Source: Prosthecochloris sp. (GTDB lineage: Bacteria > Bacteroidota > Chlorobiia > Chlorobiales > Chlorobiaceae). From it: DNA of 39,658 bases. This document shows, in pieces, positions 17,731 through 25,209 of this stretch (its first letter is position 1; each line of letters begins with the position of its first letter). The position numbers and the translations under genes are program-made. The notes under the pieces are model-generated. The model searched no databases, was not told where the DNA came from, and worked only from the letters and a program-made list of their open reading frames with translations. The stretch spans positions 1 through 39,658 of the forward strand of contig JADMLA020000032.1 in the NCBI GenBank assembly GCA_015482705.2, read 5' to 3'.

Positions 17731-18405
17731 ATGAAAATGAGAACATGTCCGGCAATGGTAGTCAATGTTTTGGTCCTGCTCTTTTTCACAGCATCAGCAA
17801 CTGCAGAACCACCGGGGCAAGTCCTTACATCGGAGCAAACACGCCTTCTCGATGGCGAAACCATCATCTTTCTCGAAAGAGACGATGATGATATAATCGA
17901 CGTGTCAGGGTCTGTATATATTCATTCGTTTCCGGAAACCATTTGGACAGTGATAACCGATTACGACAACTTCGCCGATACCATGCCGAAAGTCAAGGAA
18001 AGCACTGTCATAGAGGAACATGGAAACATTAAAATTATCGAGCAGACGAGCAAAACCGGTGTGCTGTTCTTTACAATCAAGTTCAGTACGAAGATGGCAG
18101 TCATCGAAACTTTTCCCGACACGCTCTCTTTCAATCTTATAAGCGGAGATTTCGAAACATTCAATGGAAAATGGGTTCTGACCCCTCACGAAGAATACGG
18201 AACATTCGTCACCTGGTCAGCAACCGTAAAACCTGATTTTTCAGCGCCGGGATTCATTATCGATGCAGTCCAGAAAAGAGACCTGCGCGAGTTGCTGGAA
18301 ACAATCAAGGAGCTCTCTGAATCCAGCAAAGCAATCGCCAATCCTGACACTGAAATAAAAAATACGGTTGCGCTGTCGAATCCCGAAGAAATGAAAAACC
18401 AATAG
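17731..18405 (+). CDS. SRPBCC (START-like) family protein, paralogue 2, exported
   Basis: A 224-residue paralogue of its two neighbours. The longer open frame begins at a TTG, so the ATG at 17731 is preferred. This gives MKMRTCPAMVVNVLVLLFF, a typical signal peptide with cleavage likely after ASATA. The SRPBCC core follows: SGSVYIHSFPETIWTVI, TDYDNFADTMPKV, KTGVLFFTIKFS and a C-terminal helix, with a polar 35-residue tail. This copy should therefore work in the periplasm while copies 1 and 3 stay in the cytoplasm. Ligand unknown. A 98-base gap separates it from copy 1. Confidence 0.8.
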   Translation: MKMRTCPAMVVNVLVLLFFTASATAEPPGQVLTSEQTRLLDGETIIFLERDDDDIIDVSGSVYIHSFPETIWTVITDYDNFADTMPKVKESTVIEEHGNIKIIEQTSKTGVLFFTIKFSTKMAVIETFPDTLSFNLISGDFETFNGKWVLTPHEEYGTFVTWSATVKPDFSAPGFIIDAVQKRDLRELLETIKELSESSKAIANPDTEIKNTVALSNPEEMKNQ

Positions 18406-18501
18406 TTTCGACAGTATATAGCCGCCGTATTGCACAGTTTATTTCGGCAAATGTACTACATTTCCACTATACCCCCTATCATACAGAAAAACCTCTTCAT
18501 C

Positions 18502-19059
18502 ATGAGCGAAGCTGCACCAAATAGCAGCATGCCGGAAAATGACCGGCAGAAATTGCTGAAAGGGGAAGCTATCATCAAAACTCTTTTCCTGGACGATGGT
18601 ATCATCGATACCTCGGGGTCAATTTATGTGGCCGCCTCCCCAGAAACAGTCTGGTCCGTTCTTACGGACTACAATCATCTCAGCGAAAACATACCGAAAG
18701 TAGTCGAAAGCAAGGTTATTGAAGAAAAAGGCGATGAAAAAATCCTCGAACAGATCGGAAAGAGCGGCATTCTCTTTTTCGAAAAATCGGTACATATCGT
18801 ACTCAGGGTTAGAGAGATATTTCCCCGAAGCCTTTCGTTCAACAGTATCGAGGGTGACTTTACAATCTACCGCGGACAGTGGAAATTCGAACCGTCAAAC
18901 AGTGATGGCGGCACCTTTCTTTCCTGGAAGGCTCTTTTGAAACCCGCTTTTTTTGCCCCCCCTCTGCTTGTGAGCTTTGTACAACATCAGGACCTTCCGA
19001 CAATCTTGGAGACAATCAAAAAACTTGCTGAAACCAAGAAGCATAATCCAGGGATATGA
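18502..19059 (+). CDS. SRPBCC (START-like) family protein, paralogue 3
   Basis: A 185-residue paralogue starting MSEAAPNSSMPENDRQKLL; the earlier open frame starts with TTG at 18430, and another ATG lies at 18451. The core is close to copy 1: SGSIYVAASPETVWSVL, TDYNHLSENIPKV, KSGILFFEKSV, and near the end PAFFAPPLLVSFVQHQDLP. Copy 1 has almost the same segment (PLFFAPPILVSFVQRQDLP). Copies 1 and 3 are closer to each other than to copy 2. No signal peptide. It converges on the GT2 gene with a 22-base gap in which no terminator is evident. Confidence 0.8.
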   Translation: MSEAAPNSSMPENDRQKLLKGEAIIKTLFLDDGIIDTSGSIYVAASPETVWSVLTDYNHLSENIPKVVESKVIEEKGDEKILEQIGKSGILFFEKSVHIVLRVREIFPRSLSFNSIEGDFTIYRGQWKFEPSNSDGGTFLSWKALLKPAFFAPPLLVSFVQHQDLPTILETIKKLAETKKHNPGI

Positions 19060-19081
19060 ACTCGATACAGCGTTTGTTCTA

Positions 19082-20119
19082 TCACCCTTCATCCCGTGCA
19101 GCAAGGCCGAACACTATCGATAACGGGACATTTCGAAACAGCATCTTATCCGTAACAGTTCTTTTTCCCTGAATGACATTTCGCTTCCTCAGCGTGTTGC
19201 GCAGGAGTCGAATGTTATCGATCAACGACCGCAACACACTCAAAGTACTATTTACACGTTGCGAGCCTGTCGCGAGGTATCGAACGGCTGCAACACATTC
19301 AAGTATCATCCTGAGCGGCAAGACCCACACGAGAGCGGTAGCGCTTCTGTTTTTAAGCAGCATCGCCAGATTGTTCCTGTGATTCAGATAGATTTTTTTG
19401 GGAGTCCCTTTTGCCAATGATGCCCCACCCTCGTGGTAAACAATCGAGGAAGGTGCCGATACGATACGATATCCCTGCAGAAGGATGCGCCAGCAAAGAT
19501 CTATCTCTTCCATATGCATGAAAAAATCATCATCGAACCCCCCGAGATCTGCAACAACCGCTCTTTTTGCAAACATGGCGACTCCCGATGCCCAGAAAAT
19601 ATCTTTCCCTTCGTCATATTGACCATGATCATTTTCCGTTCGAAAAAATGTCCGTCCATAACAATAGGGATAACCAAGCCGATCGATCAACCCACCGGCT
19701 GCACCAGCATAATCAAAAATTTTTTTTCCGGCCTGTTTCGCTTGTAACGAAAGAATCTTTGGCTGAAGTGCAGCGATCCTGCCGTCACTCTCCGCCTGCT
19801 CAACAAGAGGTAAAAGCCATGAGGGTTCGACAACGGCATCGTCATTCATGAAAACCACATAGTCTGCTGAAGAAGAGAACAGCGCGCTGTTGCACCCCCC
19901 TGCATATCCTTCATTCAACGGAAGAGTGACAACCCTCAGGTTTTCGATCCTTCTTTCCAGCCCGGCACAAATATCCCCCTCTCCACTGCCGTTATCGACA
20001 ATACAGATACTCATCGCCGGATAAGAGGTTTTCACAAGGGAGTCAAGACAACGCTCGAGAATGAAGCGACCTTTGTAGTGTGGAATAATTATCTCGACAG
20101 AAGGATCATACCGGGTCAT
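19082..20119 (-). CDS. family 2 glycosyltransferase (rhamnosyltransferase-like)
   Basis: A 345-residue GT-A enzyme. VEIIIPHYKGRFILERCLDSL is the usual N-terminal strand and helix, VDNGS is at 41-45, and NDD at 92-94 supplies the DxD-like metal site. The segment GGFDDDFFMHMEEIDLCWR is the ED-type acceptor/catalytic motif of WbbL-like transferases. A hydrophobic stretch near 265-285 could associate with membrane. Role: sugar transfer to a surface polysaccharide or lipid carrier, exact sugar unknown. The ATG at 20119 overlaps the trpA stop codon as ATGA, so the earlier in-frame start at 20158 inside trpA is rejected and translational coupling is likely. Confidence 0.88.
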   Translation of the reverse strand: MTRYDPSVEIIIPHYKGRFILERCLDSLVKTSYPAMSICIVDNGSGEGDICAGLERRIENLRVVTLPLNEGYAGGCNSALFSSSADYVVFMNDDAVVEPSWLLPLVEQAESDGRIAALQPKILSLQAKQAGKKIFDYAGAAGGLIDRLGYPYCYGRTFFRTENDHGQYDEGKDIFWASGVAMFAKRAVVADLGGFDDDFFMHMEEIDLCWRILLQGYRIVSAPSSIVYHEGGASLAKGTPKKIYLNHRNNLAMLLKNRSATALVWVLPLRMILECVAAVRYLATGSQRVNSTLSVLRSLIDNIRLLRNTLRKRNVIQGKRTVTDKMLFRNVPLSIVFGLAARDEG

Positions 20120-20943
20120 AACATTGGCTGTTTCCCGGCCCCTTGCAACGTTTCGCAAAACTCCGCCGCCATTGCAGCCGCCTCTTGAGGTGTTGATGCA
20201 TCGCGTATGGCCTGCAAAAGAGCTGTTCCGACAACCGCTCCATCGGCAACGCTCCAGACCTTCTCGATGCGTTTACGATCCTTTATACCGAAACCGACAA
20301 CAAATTTCTTCCGGGTATTCTCCCTGACCCGGTGCAGGTAGGTTTCGATATCGGCTTCACGATCTGCGTCACCCAACTTTCCTGTTCCGGTTGTTGCATT
20401 GACCGCAAAACAGTATGAAAAATCGGTAGACAACGCATCTATCCTCCTGATACGCTCTACCGGTGTCAGAGGAGAAATGAAAAATACAACGGAAAGCCCG
20501 AACCCCTTGGCCCTTTCAAGGAAATCTTCCGCCTCTTCCGGAGGAAGATCCGGTATGAGCAACCCGTCGACTCCAGCCTCCGACGCATCGTTCAGGAAAC
20601 AGTCTCCTCCATACGCTATCAGTGGACTGCAGTAGCCCATGAGCATGATCGGAACCGTAATTTTTTCACATCCTTCACCTGCTCTCGCTTTTCCGGTCAT
20701 CTCCAGAATCCCGGCAGTATGAACACCGTTCTTGATCGCTATCTGCGCAGCCTCCTGTATCACCGGCCCGTCTCCTATGGGATCGGAATAGGGCATGCCA
20801 AGTTCGATGATATCGATACCGCTCTTCTGTAAGGCTTCGATTACAGGAAGCGTCGATCCGGGAACGGGATATTCCGGCATATAGTAAGCAATGAGAAATT
20901 TTCTCTGCTCTTTGAGTAACCTCGAAACTCTGTTTTGCGTCAT
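20116..20943 (-). CDS. trpA: tryptophan synthase alpha chain
   Basis: A 275-residue TIM-barrel lyase that cleaves indole-3-glycerol phosphate to indole and glyceraldehyde 3-phosphate, handing indole to TrpB. Catalytic residues are visible: E47 in IELGMPYSDP (E49 of Salmonella TrpA) and D58 in DPIGDGP (D60). The PDLPPEE loop and the phosphate-binding VVGFGIKDRKR segment are also present. The start ATG 20943 is chosen from the family pattern (MTQNRVSRLL); the open frame runs 71 codons further up into the CPBP gene. It is transcribed between the CPBP protease gene (20-base gap) and a GT2 gene, not with trpB, which is 11.7 kb away on the other strand. Confidence 0.95.
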   Translation of the reverse strand: MTQNRVSRLLKEQRKFLIAYYMPEYPVPGSTLPVIEALQKSGIDIIELGMPYSDPIGDGPVIQEAAQIAIKNGVHTAGILEMTGKARAGEGCEKITVPIMLMGYCSPLIAYGGDCFLNDASEAGVDGLLIPDLPPEEAEDFLERAKGFGLSVVFFISPLTPVERIRRIDALSTDFSYCFAVNATTGTGKLGDADREADIETYLHRVRENTRKKFVVGFGIKDRKRIEKVWSVADGAVVGTALLQAIRDASTPQEAAAMAAEFCETLQGAGKQPML

Positions 20944-20963
20944 ATGGTGTGTCAAGCTCTGTA

Positions 20964-21638
20964 TTATGTGTTCATTTGCATACCGATAAGCATGGAGATC
21001 ATCGCAGACATATGTAGAACAATGCTTCCCCATACGTTTTTTGTACCCAACGCTATATACCCGCCTGCAATGCCAAGCGGCAACGCCATGATTGCCATAA
21101 GCATGCGCTCCTCCACAGCGACCGGTGCAACGGCAAAGTGATTGAGCGCAAAGCACAGCGTGGTGATCAGCACTACAATATGTCGATTGACGTTATAGGC
21201 TGCAAGGGAAGAGGCCATAATCCCCCGCCAGAAAAATTCCTCGGCAAGCACCAGCAGCGGAAAAAGATAACGAAGGGAATCCTTGCAAAGCAGGGCTTCC
21301 ATCCCTTCCATGGGTGAGCCGCCGTTCGCATAATGATTATGGGTATTGAAGAGAGCCATAATGAAAAGTAACGCTCCCGCTGCAGTTCCCCATAACAACG
21401 ATTTCTTGAAATGCCCGCCAGCCATGAACATGCTTTCCCAACCGTCACGCACGATCCCCTGGAAAAGCACAAGACTCAATGAACCGACAATATAGAGAAC
21501 CAGCGCGGGCCATTCACCCAGTGGTGTAAAATGTCCGACATAACCCGCTATCCATATCAGGGCCATAAGCCCGAATGACAGTTTCAAGCGCTCCCGATCA
21601 CCTTCCTGTACGAAAGCGAACTTCTTCGATAGTATCAT
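20964..21638 (-). CDS. CPBP-family intramembrane metalloprotease
   Basis: A 224-residue protein with about six to seven hydrophobic helices. The CPBP (Abi, CaaX-protease-like) motifs are intact: E133/E134 with R138 in EEFFWRG, H167 in FALNHF, and H209 in GSIVLHMSAM. These are the metal-binding and catalytic residues of the Rce1/CPBP fold. Members process prenylated proteins in eukaryotes; in bacteria they act in bacteriocin immunity, signalling or unknown roles. It heads the operon CPBP-trpA-GT2. The ATG at 21638 follows a short GGA-containing leader. Substrate unknown. Confidence 0.85.
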   Translation of the reverse strand: MILSKKFAFVQEGDRERLKLSFGLMALIWIAGYVGHFTPLGEWPALVLYIVGSLSLVLFQGIVRDGWESMFMAGGHFKKSLLWGTAAGALLFIMALFNTHNHYANGGSPMEGMEALLCKDSLRYLFPLLVLAEEFFWRGIMASSLAAYNVNRHIVVLITTLCFALNHFAVAPVAVEERMLMAIMALPLGIAGGYIALGTKNVWGSIVLHMSAMISMLIGMQMNT

Positions 21639-21664
21639 GTTCCATGTACGTTATTCCTTAACAC

Positions 21665-21692
21665 AAAAAACGAGCCTTAAGCGGAGTGGCTC
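21665..21692 (-). terminator. intrinsic terminator of queC
   Basis: Leftward, GAGCC and GGCTC pair (5 bp, 11-base loop) and are followed by G and six T. It sits about 90 bases beyond the queC stop and ahead of the CPBP gene. Confidence 0.6.
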
Positions 21693-21783
21693 AACAGGAC
21701 TGTTCACAAAGTGTCGAATGCAAACGAAATACGACAAAAAACCTTTCGACAACCGTCAACAGCCGTATGCAGCTTCATCTCGT

Positions 21784-22464
21784 TCATACATATCCGGGCC
21801 GTTCTTCATAGTCGATCGGATCGGGAACCCCTACCTGCTGGAAAGCCCTGAGTCTTCGGGCACAGCTGTCACAAACCCCGCATGCCTTGCCTTCGCTCTT
21901 ATAGCAAGACCAACTATACTGGAATGGAACCTCGAGATCGATCCCCTTCTTGACAATACTCGATTTCTGTAGATCTATAAGCGGTGTTTGAATTTCAATA
22001 GCGGTTTCAGGCCGCGTGCCGAGTTCGACCGCCTTGTTGAAAGCCTCGTAAAACACCTTGCGGCAGTCGGGATATCCCGAAGAATCTTCTTCGACCGCCC
22101 CGATGAATATTTTATTGGCTCCGATAACCTCCGACCAGCTCGCTGCCATCGAGAGAAAACTTGCATTCCTGAACGGCACATAACTCGATGGTACTTCCGA
22201 ACCATCGAGATCTGCAGCTTCTACAGGAATCGAGTTGTCCGTCAGGGACGACCCTCCTATCTGTGCAAGAAAAGGTGTATCGATCTCCAGTCTTCGTTCA
22301 ATGTTGTAATGGCTGCATATCTGACGGAAAGCCATCAGTTCTTTCTGCCATGTACGCTGACCGTAATTGACATGCATCGCTGCAATATCGTAGCCCAGGA
22401 AATCCGCAAGAGCTGTTACAACAAGACTGTCCATTCCCCCGCTTATCAATACTACGGCTCTCAT
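21784..22464 (-). CDS. queC: 7-cyano-7-deazaguanine synthase
   Basis: A 226-residue ATP-dependent enzyme that converts 7-carboxy-7-deazaguanine to preQ0 in queuosine biosynthesis. The PP-loop SGGMDS is at 8-13. The zinc site is formed by C187, C195, C198 and C201 (SCYKSEGKACGVCDSC). HVNYGQR (31-37) is also a family signature. The start at ATG 22464 (MRAVVLISGG) is preferred over the longer frame to 22560, which adds 32 unlike residues and runs toward the groEL terminator. No other queuosine gene is in the window. A terminator follows at 21665-21692. Confidence 0.93.
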   Translation of the reverse strand: MRAVVLISGGMDSLVVTALADFLGYDIAAMHVNYGQRTWQKELMAFRQICSHYNIERRLEIDTPFLAQIGGSSLTDNSIPVEAADLDGSEVPSSYVPFRNASFLSMAASWSEVIGANKIFIGAVEEDSSGYPDCRKVFYEAFNKAVELGTRPETAIEIQTPLIDLQKSSIVKKGIDLEVPFQYSWSCYKSEGKACGVCDSCARRLRAFQQVGVPDPIDYEERPGYV

Positions 22465-22574
22465 CGCATGTATCTTCTTCTGATTGATGAATAACGTCAC
22501 TACCCAACGGGACTTCGTCGTCGGCCTCGGTATCGAGGCGTTGTTCTCCCGATTAGTCAAGGTAGGAATTTCTG

Positions 22575-22610
22575 TAAAAAAAAGGCCACCTTGACGAGCA
22601 GGGTGGCCTT
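22575..22610 (-). terminator. intrinsic terminator of groES-groEL
   Basis: A 9-bp perfect stem (AAGGCCACC / GGTGGCCTT, 11-base loop) followed leftward by a T run, 25 bases past the groEL stop codon. Confidence 0.9.
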
Positions 22611-22634
22611 CGTAACTGCAGAGAAGCGGGTTCC

Positions 22635-24278
22635 TTACATCATACCGCCCATACCGCCCATGCCGCCTGGAGGCATTGCCGGCATTTCCGGTGCATCTTC
22701 CTTGATATCGGTAATAGCCGCTTCAGTCGTCAGGAGAATACCTGCAACCGATGCTGCATTTTCAAGAGCGGTTCTCGTTACCTTGGTAGGATCGACAACA
22801 CCTGCGTCGATCATCTTCTCGTACTCTTCAGTTCTGGCATTGAAGCCAAAATCACCTTCACCCTGCTTTACCTTCTCGACAACGACTGCGCCATCGGTAG
22901 TACCGGTATTGGCAACAATCTGACGAAGAGGTTCTTCGAGAGAACGACAGATGATTTCGACGCCGGTTTTCTGATCGTTGTTCTCAGGCTGGGTGCTCTC
23001 CAGACCTTTGGCAGCACGAATCAGTGCAACACCACCACCAGCAACGATACCTTCCTGTACAGCTGCACGTGTAGCGTGAAGAGCATCTTCAACGCGGGCC
23101 TTTTTCTCTTTCATCTCAACCTCGGTCGAAGCACCGATATTGATAACCGCAACACCGCCGGAAAGCTTTGCAAGGCGTTCCTGAAGTTTTTCGGTGTCGT
23201 AGTCAGATGTCGATTTTTCGATCTGGCTCTTGATTTCGTTGATGCGGGCTTTGATATCGTCAGCCTGGCCTTTCCCTTCGACAATAGTTGTATTGTCTTT
23301 GTCAACCGATATGGTCGCTGCTTGACCGAGATAGGAAATCGTAGCGTTTTCCAGCTTGTAGCCTTTTTCCTCGGAAATAACCGTACCGCCTGTGAGAATG
23401 GCGATATCTTCCAGCATGGCCTTGCGACGGTCGCCAAAACCCGGAGCTTTGACTGCGCATACTTTCAGTGTACCGCGAAGCTTGTTGACAACGAGGGTAG
23501 CAAGAGCTTCGCCCTCGATATCTTCGGAAATGATCATCAGCGGCCTGCCTGACTGAGCTGTTTTCTCGAGAATCGGAAGAAGATCCTTCATATTGCTGAT
23601 CTTCTTGTCGTGAATCAGAATATAGGGATCCTCAAGCTCGGCTTCCATCTTTTCCGAGTTGGTAACAAAGTAAGGAGAAAGGTAACCACGATCGAACTGC
23701 ATACCTTCCACGACTTTCAGCTCGGTCTCCATACCTTTTGCTTCCTCAACGGTAATCACACCGTCTTTACCGACTTTCTCCATCGCTTCGGCAATCAGCT
23801 CACCGATCTCAGGATCGTTGTTGGCAGAAATGGTTCCAACCTGTGCGATTTCCCTTTTACCGGAAATATCACGGCTGATTTCCCTGAGTTCTGCGATCAC
23901 GTCTTTAACAGCTTTGTCAATGCCTCTCTTGAGATCGATCGGGCGTGCACCGGCTGCGACGTTTTTCAAACCTTCACGGTAGATAGCCTGAGCGAGAACG
24001 GTTGCGGTCGTTGTACCGTCACCGGCAACATCGCTCGTTTTTGACGATACTTCACGCACCATCTGTGCTCCCATATTTTCGAAAGTATCTTCAAGTTCGA
24101 TCTCCTTTGCAACGGTAACCCCGTCTTTTGTCGAGGTCGGTGCACCGAATTTCTTGTCGATAAGCACATTTCTACCGGCAGGGCCGAGTGTAACTTTTAC
24201 AGCGTCGGCAAGCTTGTCCACACCGACTTTCAGTTTGGCTCTGGCCTCTGCATCAAAGAGAATATCTTTTGCAGTCAT
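22635..24278 (-). CDS. groL: chaperonin GroEL (60 kDa)
   Basis: A 547-residue group I chaperonin, the standard length. Hallmarks: TLGPAGRNVLIDKKFGAPT near the N-terminus, VAGDGTTTATVLAQ (ATP-binding, with the catalytic aspartate region), the apical-domain segment EDPYILIHDKKIS, and the C-terminal GGMGGMGGMM repeat that lines the cavity. It folds proteins in a cage capped by GroES. A strong ribosome binding site (AGGAGG, 12 bases upstream) precedes the ATG. It lies 49 bases downstream of groES in a two-gene operon closed by a strong terminator. Confidence 0.99.
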   Translation of the reverse strand: MTAKDILFDAEARAKLKVGVDKLADAVKVTLGPAGRNVLIDKKFGAPTSTKDGVTVAKEIELEDTFENMGAQMVREVSSKTSDVAGDGTTTATVLAQAIYREGLKNVAAGARPIDLKRGIDKAVKDVIAELREISRDISGKREIAQVGTISANNDPEIGELIAEAMEKVGKDGVITVEEAKGMETELKVVEGMQFDRGYLSPYFVTNSEKMEAELEDPYILIHDKKISNMKDLLPILEKTAQSGRPLMIISEDIEGEALATLVVNKLRGTLKVCAVKAPGFGDRRKAMLEDIAILTGGTVISEEKGYKLENATISYLGQAATISVDKDNTTIVEGKGQADDIKARINEIKSQIEKSTSDYDTEKLQERLAKLSGGVAVINIGASTEVEMKEKKARVEDALHATRAAVQEGIVAGGGVALIRAAKGLESTQPENNDQKTGVEIICRSLEEPLRQIVANTGTTDGAVVVEKVKQGEGDFGFNARTEEYEKMIDAGVVDPTKVTRTALENAASVAGILLTTEAAITDIKEDAPEMPAMPPGGMGGMGGMM

Positions 24279-24327
24279 TGTTTAACTTTCCTCCTGAAAA
24301 TATTTTTAATAGTGATAGTCTGAAAAA

Positions 24328-24615
24328 TCAGTCCAGAATAGCAAAAATGTCAGACTCCCGCATGATGAGGTAGTCTTCACCTTCTACGGTAACTTCTGTT
24401 CCCGAGTACTTGCCATACAGTACTTTCTGTCCAACGACAACCTGCATTTCAAGGACCTGACCGCTATCGGCAACCTTACCCGGACCTACGGCGACAACTT
24501 CACCGTACTGAGGTTTTTCTTTTCCGGTATCCGGAATGTAAAGCCCGCCTTTGGTCTTCTCCTCTGCTGGAGCCGGCTTGACGATTACTCGGTCAGCTAA
24601 AGGTTTTAAGTTCAT
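24328..24615 (-). CDS. groS: co-chaperonin GroES (10 kDa)
   Basis: A 95-residue co-chaperonin. MNLKPLADRVIVKPAPAEE is the family start. The mobile loop KTKGGLYIPDTG that docks on GroEL (with the G-L-Y hydrophobic anchor) is present, as is the usual VGPGKV roof loop. AAAGGAAAG precedes the ATG. It is first in the groES-groEL operon and lies downstream of a perfect CIRCE element, so HrcA control is expected. Confidence 0.98.
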   Translation of the reverse strand: MNLKPLADRVIVKPAPAEEKTKGGLYIPDTGKEKPQYGEVVAVGPGKVADSGQVLEMQVVVGQKVLYGKYSGTEVTVEGEDYLIMRESDIFAILD

Positions 24616-24692
24616 CTTTCCTTTGTATGTTTTAGTTTATGGGATATACATCTTTCACCAAAAAACACTGGTGACAGTACAGTCATTCGATT

Positions 24693-24719
24693 TTAGCACT
24701 CATGAGAGTTGAGTGCTAA
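24693..24719 (-). promoter_or_regulatory. CIRCE element, HrcA operator of groES-groEL
   Basis: TTAGCACTC, nine bases, GAGTGCTAA: an exact match to the CIRCE consensus. It is 78 bases upstream of the groES start codon. CIRCE is bound by the repressor HrcA, whose activity depends on GroEL, giving heat-shock control. Confidence 0.97.
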
Positions 24720-24845
24720 AACCAGTAACAAATATCAAAAAAAAATTCTTTCCCGCAAAATATTTTTCACTTCCGGCCTTCGGAACGTTACTGCTCTTGA
24801 AAATGTTTTTTTATTATAAGTTACGAACCACTTGACACTGTATTT

Positions 24846-25142
24846 ATGGATAAAGACACGCTCTATCATACAATCGGGAAAATTGCAGAAGAGAAATATG
24901 AAAGCATTCGCTCGAAAATGAGTGACAACACGGCGACGAAACTCGATCGGGCAGGAGAGAAAGTGCTGGCCGAGATTATTGCCCTTGCAAAAAACAGACT
25001 GACGGTTGCCGAAAATGAAAAACTCGCGGAGAAAGGAAAGGACGTTTGGGTTGAAAGAACTTCGGCCTCACATTTTCCACACATACGTCTGCACGGAGGA
25101 GCACTCGAAGACGATCCCCCTGAACACAACTTCGACAAGTGA
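24846..25142 (+). CDS. small hydrophilic protein, unknown
   Basis: A 98-residue protein beginning MDKDTLYHTIGKIAEEKYES. It is highly charged, mostly helical in appearance in its first 65 residues, with no cysteine, no signal peptide and no membrane segment. The C-terminus ends in an acidic and histidine-containing tail (EDDPPEHNFDK). No family is recognised. It is transcribed away from groES; the shared 230-base interval holds CIRCE nearer to groES, so heat-shock control of this gene is possible but unproven. There is no clear ribosome binding site. The frame is supported by codon-like structure and by having genes on either side with no competing frame of equal quality. Confidence 0.6.
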   Translation: MDKDTLYHTIGKIAEEKYESIRSKMSDNTATKLDRAGEKVLAEIIALAKNRLTVAENEKLAEKGKDVWVERTSASHFPHIRLHGGALEDDPPEHNFDK

Positions 25143-25150
25143 AAAAAGTT

Positions 25151-25203
25151 ACAAGTGACGAATGAAGACTCCGGTAATGATTTTCTTGTACCTCGTCACT
25201 TGT
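25151..25203. repeat. inverted repeat between convergent genes
   Basis: An 11-bp perfect pair, ACAAGTGACGA at 25151-25161 and TCGTCACTTGT at 25193-25203, separated by 31 bases. It lies between the small rightward gene and the leftward uvrA, overlapping neither. It could end transcription from both sides or be a dispersed intergenic repeat. Confidence 0.5.
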
Positions 25204-25209
25204 TTCTCG

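Noticed and set aside
20944..21156. 71-residue N-terminal extension of TrpA
   Set aside because: It lies antiparallel in frame choice inside the CPBP gene, is rich in Cys/His/Tyr by chance, and TrpA family proteins start at MTQNRVSRLL here.
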